Below, piece after piece: positions 6,942-14,233 of a stretch of 14,948 nt of DNA (its first letter is position 1; every line of letters starts with the position of its first letter). The translations under genes were made by a program, and so were the position numbers. This DNA is from JAHHLP01 sp041609895 (GTDB lineage: Bacteria > Bacteroidota > Rhodothermia > Rhodothermales > JABDKH01). The notes under the pieces are model-generated. The model was not told the origin of the DNA. It saw only the letters and a program-made list of their open reading frames with translations, and searched no databases. Where the stretch lies: NCBI GenBank assembly GCA_041609895.1, contig JBFIPX010000068.1, positions 1 through 14,948 of the forward strand, given 5' to 3'.

Positions 6942-8576
6942 ATGACCGTCATGGACAACAAGAAGATTCTGACACCGAGACACGGCAGTTGCCTGGCGCA
7001 CGGAGAGGCGCATAGCACAGATCACGCTTCATGGTCGCGGCGCGATTTCTTGACGTCGCTTGGACTGACAACCGGAGGCGTATTCGCAATTTCAGGACTG
7101 CCGGTTACCGCCTACGGTCGAAACCCGATTCTCCAGGCGCTCGGCCAGATCGAGACGGACCGCATTCTCGTCCTCATCCAACTCAACGGGGGCAACGACG
7201 GACTCAACACCGTCGTGCAAGTCGAAGACGACCTTTACTACAACGCTCGACCCGGAATCAGCATACCCAAGCTCGACACCATCCCTATATCAACGGAGCT
7301 CGGACTCCATCCGTCACTCGGTCCGCTTGAGTCCTTCTACGGAAACGGCGACATGGCCGTCCTGCAGAGTGTTGGCTATCCGTCCCCGAACCTGTCCCAC
7401 TTCCGGTCGACGGACATATGGGTATCTGCCAGCGATTCGGAGACGGTCCTGAACACAGGTTGGGCGGGCCGCTACCTGGATGTTGAATTTCCCGACTTCG
7501 GCGAGCAGCCTCCGGAGTTCCCGCTGGCCGTCCAGATAGGTGGCGTTTCTTCGATGATGTTTCAGGGCCCGTCGGCAAACATGGGAATGAGCCTGTCGAG
7601 CGTTGCGCTATTCTCCCAGATCGCTGAAACCGGGCTTGTGTACGACACCGCTGGCGTTCCACCGACCACGTATGGCTCGGAGATGAGTTTTGTTCGTGCG
7701 GTCGCCAATGACTCGTTTCAATACGCGGAAGCAGTCCAGGCTGCGGCCGCGGCCGGCCCCAACTCTGTTGAGTATCCGTCAGGCAATTCGCTCGCCTCCA
7801 ACCTTGCCGTTATCGCACAGCTGATCAAAGGTGGACTGGGCTCGAGAATCTACGTTGCGTCGCTGGGAAGCTTTGATACGCACGCAAACCAGGCCGGGCA
7901 ACACGCGACGCTCCTACGATACATTGCAGAGTCCGTGAGCACCTTCTACGCAGATCTGCAAGCAGACGGACTTCAGGAGCGTGTCATGACCATGACGTTT
8001 TCGGAGTTCGGACGTCGTGTCAACCAGAACGGATCTGCGGGTACGGACCATGGCACCGCGGCACCGTTATTCGTTTTCGGCGCCGGAGTGGAGGGAGGAC
8101 TCTTTGGTTCCATACCTGACTTGTCCGATCTCGACTTGAACGGCAACCTCAAGCACTCAATAGACTTTCGTAGTGTTTACGCTACGGTCTTGTCTGACTG
8201 GTTTGGCCTGAGCGCGGCTGACACAGCCGGCGTGCTGTCCGGCGATTTCGAGCGTATCGGCTTCGTGACCGACCCTGCAACACCAACCGCCAACGAGCCC
8301 GAACCGCTTCCCGCATCGTTCGTGTTGCGACAGAACTACCCGAATCCCTTCAACCCGACCACGATGATCACCTACACCCTGACCGAGGCCTCGCATGTGC
8401 GTTTGCAGGTCTTCGACATGCAAGGTAGACGCGTTCAGATCCTCGTCGATCAGCGAAAAGCACCAGGTGCCTACACAATGCCCTTTGACGCCGGAAACCT
8501 GCCGAGTGGCGTCTACATTTACAGACTGGATACCGATAAGGGCTCCGAAGCCCGCAAAATGGCACTGGTTCGATAA
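6942..8576 (+). CDS. DUF1501 family protein, copy 2, with Tat signal and T9SS-type C-terminal domain
   Basis: 544 residues from ATG 6942; ATG 6951 (residue 4) is an alternative. The twin-arginine motif WSRRDFL is at 31-37, the same position as in copy 1, followed by a hydrophobic stretch to about residue 58. The leader shares the pattern CLxHGxAHxxDH with copy 1. Core motifs: NGGNDGLNT (82-90), FDTH (311-314), His321, FSEFGR (353-358) and GTDHG (367-371). The C-terminal sorting domain (about 456-544) has QNYPNPFNPTT, a VFDMQGRRV strand and LPSGVYIYRL. DUF1501 is related to the alkaline-phosphatase/sulfatase fold; retained Asp/His residues suggest a working metal site, but substrate is unknown. 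It follows DUF1800 copy 2 by 18 nt and precedes the small Cys protein by 17 nt, so the three probably form one transcription unit. Confidence 0.93.
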   Translation: MTVMDNKKILTPRHGSCLAHGEAHSTDHASWSRRDFLTSLGLTTGGVFAISGLPVTAYGRNPILQALGQIETDRILVLIQLNGGNDGLNTVVQVEDDLYYNARPGISIPKLDTIPISTELGLHPSLGPLESFYGNGDMAVLQSVGYPSPNLSHFRSTDIWVSASDSETVLNTGWAGRYLDVEFPDFGEQPPEFPLAVQIGGVSSMMFQGPSANMGMSLSSVALFSQIAETGLVYDTAGVPPTTYGSEMSFVRAVANDSFQYAEAVQAAAAAGPNSVEYPSGNSLASNLAVIAQLIKGGLGSRIYVASLGSFDTHANQAGQHATLLRYIAESVSTFYADLQADGLQERVMTMTFSEFGRRVNQNGSAGTDHGTAAPLFVFGAGVEGGLFGSIPDLSDLDLNGNLKHSIDFRSVYATVLSDWFGLSAADTAGVLSGDFERIGFVTDPATPTANEPEPLPASFVLRQNYPNPFNPTTMITYTLTEASHVRLQVFDMQGRRVQILVDQRKAPGAYTMPFDAGNLPSGVYIYRLDTDKGSEARKMALVR

Positions 8577-8593
8577 ACAGCTAGCGGCTCAGT

Positions 8594-8992
8594 ATGCAGT
8601 TCTTCACGCGTGCGCCTGCCGGCCTCGCAGCCTTCTTGACGACTTTCTTGATGTTCGCGGGGTTCCTTTGTGATCCGGGACGGTCGGGGCCGTCCGAGGA
8701 CGACCTCGCGAAACTCGAGGCAGAGATTATGGAATTGATCGGCGGGGCTGACGCGACCGACGCCAGTTACTGTCAGACCATTGCCTTTGGCTCGAAGCCT
8801 TGCGGTGGTCCGTGGCGGTATCTCGTCTACTCGACCCAGACAACCGATAGCACGCTTCTCCGAAGCAAGGTAGAGCGCTACAACCGGTTGCAGGCTGAGC
8901 GCAATCGGGAACTAGGTTTGGTTTCTGACTGCTCGCTGGCGGTCAGACCGGAGACAGGCCTCGTTGAGGGTCGATGCAGTGCCGTCAACTAG
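8594..8992 (+). CDS. Small exported cysteine-containing protein, family of unknown function
   Basis: 132 residues. The N-terminus has one basic residue and a strongly hydrophobic segment (about 9-25), so it is exported or membrane-anchored. Cys26 follows AGFL, which is not a canonical lipobox, so lipid attachment is uncertain. The mature part has four cysteines (60, 70, 113, 128) that could form two disulfides. They lie in the motifs SKPCGGPWRYLVYS (67-80) and SDC...VEGRC (111-128). A probable helix (about 86-106) lies between them. The CGGPWxYLVYS pattern looks familiar from uncharacterised exported proteins of Bacteroidota relatives, but I cannot name the family. It starts 17 nt after DUF1501 copy 2 and is the last gene of the left-hand run, convergent with the acyl-CoA dehydrogenase gene 50 nt away. 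Confidence 0.82.
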   Translation: MQFFTRAPAGLAAFLTTFLMFAGFLCDPGRSGPSEDDLAKLEAEIMELIGGADATDASYCQTIAFGSKPCGGPWRYLVYSTQTTDSTLLRSKVERYNRLQAERNRELGLVSDCSLAVRPETGLVEGRCSAVN

Positions 8993-9042
8993 TCGATGCA
9001 TTGGTCGACTGCTGACGCATATACCGTCACAGCTTGGCCGCA

Positions 9043-11082
9043 TTACTTCGCCGCCACGGATTCCGAACCCGAACCGTTTCCAGAGTGGGCCTCAACGCGA
9101 GCGCCATCGCCGCCGTGGCCGTCTGCTGGGAACTGCTTGATGTATTCCAACGGAATCTGCTTTCCAGTTCCGGCAGCGACAGGCGACGACTCGTGGATGT
9201 AGAAGTCCGAGTTCGGAAGTGAGTCGTTGTACCGTCGGGACGCCGACGCAGCCGACCTCATCGATTCGTCGGCGTTGACTTTTAGCGCCCGCGCATTATC
9301 CCGGATCGCCAGCTCGAACAGCTCAAAGGCATGCACGAACGCGGTCTTGTCCCTATCGAAAGCGACGCCTCGCTGGCCCGACCGAATCAGTCTGTCCATC
9401 CTGGCGATCGATGTCGATAGAGCGAAGAGATAGACGGCGTTGTCGGCTATCCGTGCCTGCACGACCTGCCGTGAGATTATTTCTTCCCTGTGCCACTTGC
9501 TTGCCAGCTTGAAATAGTGGGAATGCAGTCGCACGAGTGACGCGAGCCGATCCGCAAATTCCTGGAGGGACGGATGCGCGCCATAGACGGTCGGGGCGGG
9601 TGGCTTGAGCCCGAGGAAGAGTTCGGCCCCAAGACGCAAACCTCTACGGAGGACGCCCGAAGCGAGAGCATTCTCCAGCATTCGGTTCACATTTTGAGAA
9701 ACGGATTCGTCTTGATCCCACCCAAATGCCTCCTGGATTCGAAGCATGTGCTCTGCGAGCTGTTTGCCCCCATAGGCAAAGATGAATGACTGCATCACCT
9801 CGTTCGAACCTTCGACAATCCGGTGTATGCGATTGTCGCGCCACAGTCGCTCAAACTCGTTTTCAGTTACATACCCTTCTCCACCCATGATCTGCATTGC
9901 ATCGTCGATAACTCTCCAGCCCATCTCGGAGCAAAACACCTTACAGGCAGCAGTCTCGACCATGATGTCGTCGTCACCGCGGTCCAGCATACCGGTTACC
10001 TCGTAGAGCATCGCATCCATGGCGAAGCAAAGGGCCGACATACGTGCGATGCGCTGCTGAACGAGTTCGAACTCAGCCAGAGGGCGATCGAACTGGTAGC
10101 GGGTCTGTACCCACTTCGTCCCTTGGTCGCGTGCTCTCTTCGCAGCACCGGTGACTCCGGCTGACAGCGTACAACGACCGAAGTTGAGACACGTGAGAGC
10201 GACGTTGAGGCCCTTCCCCTCCTTGTGCAGCAGATTCGCGCGGGGAACCCGCACATTCGTGAATCGAATCCGGCCCTGCCACGTGCCGCGAATCCCTGTC
10301 TTGCTGCGGTTGTTCTCGTAAACCTCCACGCCATCCATATCCGGCGTACAGATCAAGGCCGTGACCGCCTCCCTGGTTTTGCCCGTGCGTCGATCCTTGA
10401 TGCGCTGCTTCGCCATCACCGTAAACAGTCCAGCCGTGGCAGCCGACGTGCTCCACTTCTTCTCGCCGTTCAGGATGAAGTGTTCGCCATCCTCGGTAGT
10501 CTCGCATCGCGTCTCCTGTCCGGCAGCGTCCGAACCGACCTGAGGCTCAGAGAGGCAAAACGCCGATAAATACTCGCCGGCTACTTTCGGCAGAAATCTC
10601 TTCTTCTGATCCTCGGAGCCAAAGAGCATCAGCGCCTTGCAACCGATGGACTGGTGCGCGGAAACCATTACGGCCGTCGATCCACACGAACTGCCGATTC
10701 GCTCTAGCACGCGATTGTAGCTTGTTACTCCGAGCCCGAGACCTCCGTACTCTTCGGGAATCGTCATTCCCATGACGCCCAGATCAAAAAGGCGGCGAAC
10801 GACCCAATCCGGGATGTACTCCTTCTGGTCAATCTCAATTGAAGGGTGCTCGGTTCGCAGGTAGTCGTCAAGGCGAGACAGCAAGTCATCGCACTTCGAC
10901 CGTTCCTCCGGCGTCACTGTGGGGTACGGAAGGACCAATTCGCTTCTGAAGCGGCCCCAAAAGAGGTTCTTGATGAAGCCCATCTCGGACGGCTCCGGGC
11001 CGAGCATGACCTCAATATCCTCGATCATCTTTCGGTCCTGCTCAGATACCTTCTTCAGGCTGCTCAGACTTGTGCTAGACAT
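9043..11082 (-). CDS. Acyl-CoA dehydrogenase, VLCAD/ACAD9-like with C-terminal extension
   Basis: 679 residues, against about 380-400 for short- and medium-chain enzymes; the length matches the very-long-chain type with an added C-terminal helical domain. FAD-dependent alpha,beta-dehydrogenation of acyl-CoA passes electrons to ETF (family knowledge). Visible parts: N-terminal extension (1-60); helical domain with IPEEYGGLGLG (108-118); AFCLSEPQVGSDAAG (174-188), the flavin/substrate-binding strand; KTGIRGTWQG (261-270); IMGGEGYV (398-405); and IVEGSNE (422-428), whose Glu424 matches the catalytic base of VLCAD (EGTN). The tail (about 645-679) is Gly/Ser/His-rich and probably disordered. It is transcribed divergently from pyrF. 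No other beta-oxidation gene or ETF gene is in the window. Chain-length preference cannot be read safely. Confidence 0.93.
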   Translation of the reverse strand: MSSTSLSSLKKVSEQDRKMIEDIEVMLGPEPSEMGFIKNLFWGRFRSELVLPYPTVTPEERSKCDDLLSRLDDYLRTEHPSIEIDQKEYIPDWVVRRLFDLGVMGMTIPEEYGGLGLGVTSYNRVLERIGSSCGSTAVMVSAHQSIGCKALMLFGSEDQKKRFLPKVAGEYLSAFCLSEPQVGSDAAGQETRCETTEDGEHFILNGEKKWSTSAATAGLFTVMAKQRIKDRRTGKTREAVTALICTPDMDGVEVYENNRSKTGIRGTWQGRIRFTNVRVPRANLLHKEGKGLNVALTCLNFGRCTLSAGVTGAAKRARDQGTKWVQTRYQFDRPLAEFELVQQRIARMSALCFAMDAMLYEVTGMLDRGDDDIMVETAACKVFCSEMGWRVIDDAMQIMGGEGYVTENEFERLWRDNRIHRIVEGSNEVMQSFIFAYGGKQLAEHMLRIQEAFGWDQDESVSQNVNRMLENALASGVLRRGLRLGAELFLGLKPPAPTVYGAHPSLQEFADRLASLVRLHSHYFKLASKWHREEIISRQVVQARIADNAVYLFALSTSIARMDRLIRSGQRGVAFDRDKTAFVHAFELFELAIRDNARALKVNADESMRSAASASRRYNDSLPNSDFYIHESSPVAAGTGKQIPLEYIKQFPADGHGGDGARVEAHSGNGSGSESVAAK

Positions 11083-11171
11083 TATCGTAGAATGTTAAAA
11101 TGCTTTATATGTGATCTTCCGTTGAACAGATTTTTTGCCCCACCAACGCGCTCTGGCGGACAGAATTCATT

Positions 11172-11192
11172 GCGTTCCGGAAGCGCTTTTTT
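11172..11192 (+). terminator. Weak hairpin plus T-run upstream of pyrF
   Basis: GCGTT (11172-11176) can pair with AAGCGC (11181-11186) with one bulged G around a CCGG loop, directly followed by TTTTTT (11187-11192). It has the shape of a small intrinsic terminator on the + strand, between the divergent acyl-CoA dehydrogenase and pyrF genes. It could be an attenuator in a pyrF leader if transcription starts upstream, or chance. The stem is short, hence low confidence. Confidence 0.25.
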
Positions 11193-11205
11193 GACCTGCA
11201 TTGTC

Positions 11206-11218
11206 AACAGTGACTGTT
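11206..11218. promoter_or_regulatory. Palindrome AACAG-TGA-CTGTT in the acyl-CoA dehydrogenase/pyrF divergent gap
   Basis: A perfect 5-bp inverted repeat with a 3-nt centre lies about 100 nt before pyrF and 124 nt before the dehydrogenase start, in the 236-nt divergent gap 11083-11318. A TTGACC (11191-11196) just before it resembles a -35 box, but no good -10 follows. A dimeric regulator site is possible. Nothing else in the gap is recognisable. Confidence 0.25.
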
Positions 11219-11318
11219 TCACCCTGTTCCTATTTCAGCGGGCCCGCGAGCCATTTCACAAGAAACGAGACATCCGAGACTGCCATGGCTATCTTTCTCG
11301 CGAATCGTCGTATATCCC

Positions 11319-12161
11319 ATGCCAGCGAGCGTACCCTTTCCCGAGAAACTCCACCAAGCGACGGCCGAGTCGGGATCGCTTCTCTGCGTCGGCATCGACC
11401 CCGATCCAGACCGGCTGCCGGAGACAAGCGGAGCCGCGTCCGATCCGATAGCGGCAACCCGGAAGTTCTGCGTTCAGATTATCAAAGCGACGGCACCCTA
11501 CGCCAGCTGTTTTAAGGTCAACTTCGCCTTCTTCGAGGCGATGGGCCCCGCCGGATGGATGCTCCTAAAAGAAGTTTCGGACGAAATCCCCGCTTCCAAA
11601 ATCCGGATTGCAGACGCCAAGCGCGGCGACATCGGAAATACCGGCCGATTCTACGCCCGTGCGGTCTTCGAGCAGCTCCCGTTTGACGCCTGCACCGTCT
11701 CTCCGTACATGGGACAATCGTCGGTCGCCCCCTTTCTTCAGTATCCCGACAAGGCCGCCTTTGTTTTGGGGCGCACCTCCAATCCCGACGCAGATCAGGT
11801 GCAATTGTGGCCGTCAACCTCCGATCCACTGTACCGTCATATAGCGAGCCGCGCCCGCGAATGGGGTGATGGATCGCCGGGGACCGTCGGCTTGGTGGCG
11901 GGAGCTACCGACGTTAATTCGCTCGGACAGCTTCGTGCCGCATGTCCCGAAATGCCGTTCCTCGTACCTGGTGTTGGTGCACAGGGAGGTGACTTGAAGG
12001 CGGTATTGCGGGCGGGACATACCTCCGATGGACCGGTCATCGTCAATAGCAGCAGGTCGATTCTGTACGCCTCTCCGGGAAGCGACTACGCAGAGGCTGC
12101 CGCGGCGGCAGCATCAGATCTGCGCCGGCGCATGCGCCATGCACTGGCGGAACAAGTGTGA
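11319..12161 (+). CDS. pyrF: Orotidine-5'-phosphate decarboxylase, type 2
   Basis: 280 residues. Converts orotidine 5'-phosphate to UMP, the last step of de novo pyrimidine synthesis, in the cytoplasm. Motifs typical of the longer subfamily 2 enzymes: LLCVGIDPDPDRLP (21-34), FKVNFAFFE (65-73, Lys66), and the catalytic segment DAKRGDIGNT (99-108) with Asp99, Lys101 and Asp104. Further on are VSPYMGQSSVAPF, VAGATDVNSL, FLVPGVGAQGGD and the phosphate-binding VNSSRSILYAS near the C-terminus. All expected catalytic residues are present and the length is normal. The ATG at 11319 gives the expected N-terminus. The gene is divergent from the acyl-CoA dehydrogenase gene and 266 nt upstream of the DUF2851 gene; no other pyrimidine gene is in view. 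Confidence 0.95.
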   Translation: MPASVPFPEKLHQATAESGSLLCVGIDPDPDRLPETSGAASDPIAATRKFCVQIIKATAPYASCFKVNFAFFEAMGPAGWMLLKEVSDEIPASKIRIADAKRGDIGNTGRFYARAVFEQLPFDACTVSPYMGQSSVAPFLQYPDKAAFVLGRTSNPDADQVQLWPSTSDPLYRHIASRAREWGDGSPGTVGLVAGATDVNSLGQLRAACPEMPFLVPGVGAQGGDLKAVLRAGHTSDGPVIVNSSRSILYASPGSDYAEAAAAAASDLRRRMRHALAEQV

Positions 12162-12427
12162 GCCGCACGTTCCGGTCAGGACGTTCCGACCCTGGTGCTG
12201 ACCCGGCCCGGCTAGAGCGCGGACTGAGGCCAACGACAGTCGCCATATTGTGTCTGCCGAGAAACAAGCGCTCGAAGAGTTATGCCCGACGGCATCTACG
12301 TGTCAAAGCGAACGACTAAACCCGCCGCGCGAAGCTTCATTATCTACCGTTGCAAAACCACATTCCGATCTACCGTGATAGATGGGATACCGTATCTGAC
12401 CGCCCGATCGCTGCTTGCGACCCTGGC
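12162..12427. other. Intergenic region between pyrF and the DUF2851 gene
   Basis: 266 nt without a supportable gene. It contains a direct repeat of ACGTTCCG (12167-12174 and 12181-12188) just after the pyrF stop. I see no hairpin with a T-run and no clear promoter. Short frames crossing it lack family features and overlap the DUF2851 start. Confidence 0.5.
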
Positions 12428-13768
12428 ATGCGCCTCGATCAGTTACCCGAGGACTTCGTTCAGGACATCTGGAGACAATGCAGTTTTGATACGACCTCCC
12501 TCAGATGCGTGACCGGGCAAACCGTCCGCGTGCGTGACCCAGGCCGCCAAAATCGCGATAGCGGACCGGACTTTGTAAACGCCAGACTAAAGGTTGGCAG
12601 CATCGAGTGGGTAGGAGACGTTGAAATCCACGTGCGAACGGAGGATTGGTTTCGGCACGGCCATCACCGCGACCCACACTATAATTCCGTCATTCTGCAC
12701 GTCACGCTGGTTGCCGATCTTTGGACAGGTTCGGTCTCTAGGTCGGATGGTACGATCGTCGAAGAGATCGTTCTGTCGAAACACCTGGGCACATCGCTTC
12801 GCAAATTATTGCATCAGTTTCGCACCCGCGATCACGGGTCCATTGTCTGCGAGAAAGAGTGGCCGCGCATACCTCAACCGGTAAAGGAGCGAGCAGTGCA
12901 ACGAATGTCTCGCCTGCGACTTCTTCGCAGATCGGTGAATATGACTGCCCAACTTGCCACTAGCGAAGCAGCAAGCGTACTCTACAAGAGTGTGTTCGGC
13001 GCACTCGGATTTTCGAAGAATGAGGCGCCGATGCTCGAACTCGCAGAACGCGTTCCCCTCGACGCCGCAGATCAATTGACGGAGCCGTTCGACGTCGAAG
13101 CCCTCTATTTGGGAATCGCGGGCCTCATTCCTACCGAAGGTTTGGAAACATTTGGCGATGTGGAAAGACTGCGGGTCGAGCATCTGCGAAAACGATTTGA
13201 CATAGTTCGCCACACGGTAAAGCGTCAGAGCATGAATCCCAACGAGTGGCAGTTCTTCCGACTTAGACCGTCCAATTTTCCGCCTCTGCGCATCGCCCAG
13301 GCGTCTGCGTTGGTTTCTGCCCGACTACTCTTCAACGACGATTCCTTGGACCGCGTCAGTCTTGCGAACGATCCTGACTTCATACGCGGTCGAATATTGG
13401 CTCTCCTGAATCCTCAGCTGGACGAATTCTGGGAAACCCATTACCGACTCGAACGCCCCTCCGCTCCGCACTCAGCTCGCGTTGGAGCCGCACGTGCTCA
13501 GCGGATCATGATCAACGCCGTGCTGCCACTCATCGTGGCACGTTACGGCGAGAAAGATCGGCGACACGCCGTACGAAGAGGCCTCACCATCTTGTCCAAA
13601 TTGTCGGCCGAGGACGATGAACTGACACGATATTTCGGACTCCTCGGAGATCGTCCCACGACCGCAAGGGAAAGTCAGGGATTACACGAGCTTCGCGTCT
13701 CGCGTTGTGACCAGCACGGTTGTCTTCGCTGCGACGTGGGTCGTCATATATTGCGTTCGAACCAATAG
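12428..13768 (+). CDS. DUF2851 family protein
   Basis: 446 residues from ATG 12428; the frame extends to a TTG at 12350, but family members usually begin close to the L-x-E-x-F-(L/V)-Q-x-I-W motif, here residues 6-15. Further features: SGPDFVNA (45-52), EWVGDVEIH (60-68), DWFRHGHHRDPHYNSVILHV (73-92), and a C-terminal CDQHGCLRC (Cys427, Cys432, Cys435). DUF2851 is an uncharacterised family found mainly in Bacteroidota; no signal peptide or membrane segment is visible, so it is probably cytoplasmic. The conserved GPDF...VEIH block spaced by 17 residues recalls a nuclease-type PD...ExK arrangement, but that is speculation. The monooxygenase-like gene follows after 7 nt, so the two are probably cotranscribed. 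Confidence 0.9.
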   Translation: MRLDQLPEDFVQDIWRQCSFDTTSLRCVTGQTVRVRDPGRQNRDSGPDFVNARLKVGSIEWVGDVEIHVRTEDWFRHGHHRDPHYNSVILHVTLVADLWTGSVSRSDGTIVEEIVLSKHLGTSLRKLLHQFRTRDHGSIVCEKEWPRIPQPVKERAVQRMSRLRLLRRSVNMTAQLATSEAASVLYKSVFGALGFSKNEAPMLELAERVPLDAADQLTEPFDVEALYLGIAGLIPTEGLETFGDVERLRVEHLRKRFDIVRHTVKRQSMNPNEWQFFRLRPSNFPPLRIAQASALVSARLLFNDDSLDRVSLANDPDFIRGRILALLNPQLDEFWETHYRLERPSAPHSARVGAARAQRIMINAVLPLIVARYGEKDRRHAVRRGLTILSKLSAEDDELTRYFGLLGDRPTTARESQGLHELRVSRCDQHGCLRCDVGRHILRSNQ

Positions 13769-13775
13769 ACCGAAG

Positions 13776-14114
13776 ATGCCGGAACTACTGATCAGAATTG
13801 TAACAATGACCTTCCGTCCGGACTGCGACGCAGCGTTCTTGCGGCTGTTTGATACAGTCTCGGACCGCATTCGCGCATACCCAGGGTGCCGACACCTAAC
13901 CTTACTGCGCGACGTCGATGAGCCGGCGCGATTCACAACCTATAGCATTTGGGAGTCGCCGGGGCACCTGGACGAATACCGGTCCAGCGCACTTTTCGAG
14001 CAGACTTGGAGAGAGACCAAGCGCATGTTTGCCAAACCACCCGTCGCGACGAGTTACGTCGTTGAACGGTCCGACGAGGCCATCACGTCGCGCCAACCGC
14101 CGACGGAGCCATGA
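13776..14114 (+). CDS. Antibiotic biosynthesis monooxygenase (ABM) domain protein
   Basis: 112 residues from ATG 13776; a GTG at 13707 would overlap the DUF2851 gene and add an unrelated N-terminus. The sequence is a single ferredoxin-like ABM domain: a first strand LLIRIVTMTF, helix DAAFLRLFDTVSDRIRA, YPGCRHLTLLRD, a strand FTTYSIWES, and helix HLDEYRSSALFEQTW ending in AKPPVATSYV. The pattern YPGCRHLxLLRD...YSxWES is typical of small Bacteroidota members of this family. Related proteins include quinol or heme monooxygenases, but this type is usually unassigned; no activity can be claimed. The last 20 residues are charged and probably disordered. It starts 7 nt after the DUF2851 stop and is convergent with the lipoprotein gene downstream. 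Confidence 0.88.
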   Translation: MPELLIRIVTMTFRPDCDAAFLRLFDTVSDRIRAYPGCRHLTLLRDVDEPARFTTYSIWESPGHLDEYRSSALFEQTWRETKRMFAKPPVATSYVVERSDEAITSRQPPTEP

Positions 14115-14165
14115 CCGCCGTCCATTCTGACCGGCCTGCGTCAGCCGCCCCTGCGCGTTCGTCCG

Positions 14166-14190
14166 AAAAAGTGTGACGCCCTCCCGGGCG
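14166..14190 (-). terminator. Possible terminator of the - strand lipoprotein gene
   Basis: Read on the - strand, CGCCC (14190-14186) and GGGCG (14181-14177) form a 5-bp GC stem with a 4-nt loop. TTTTT (14170-14166) follows after a 6-nt spacer, about 45 nt past the stop of the lipoprotein gene. The gap between stem and T-run weakens the call. On the + strand there is no T-run. Confidence 0.35.
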
Positions 14191-14233
14191 CCAAGACCAG
14201 AGCCCGGAATCTATCCTCCAAAAAAGGTCGACT

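Noticed and set aside
6447..7025. 192-codon - strand frame across the DUF1800/DUF1501 copy 2 junction
   Set aside because: Antisense to two clear genes, with no recognisable motif.
10846..11451. 201-codon + strand frame crossing the acyl-CoA dehydrogenase/pyrF gap
   Set aside because: It overlaps two strongly supported genes on both sides and its translation looks random; no domain or signal is visible.
12350..12427. TTG start extending the DUF2851 protein by 26 residues
   Set aside because: Family proteins start near the L-x-E-x-F-(L/V)-Q-x-I-W motif, which ATG 12428 reaches within six residues.
12282..12512. Small + strand ORF of 76 codons before and into the DUF2851 gene
   Set aside because: It overlaps the well-supported DUF2851 start in another frame and its translation shows no family features.
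13707..13775. GTG start extending the ABM-domain protein by 23 residues
   Set aside because: It overlaps the end of the DUF2851 gene; ATG 13776 sits directly before the first strand of the domain.
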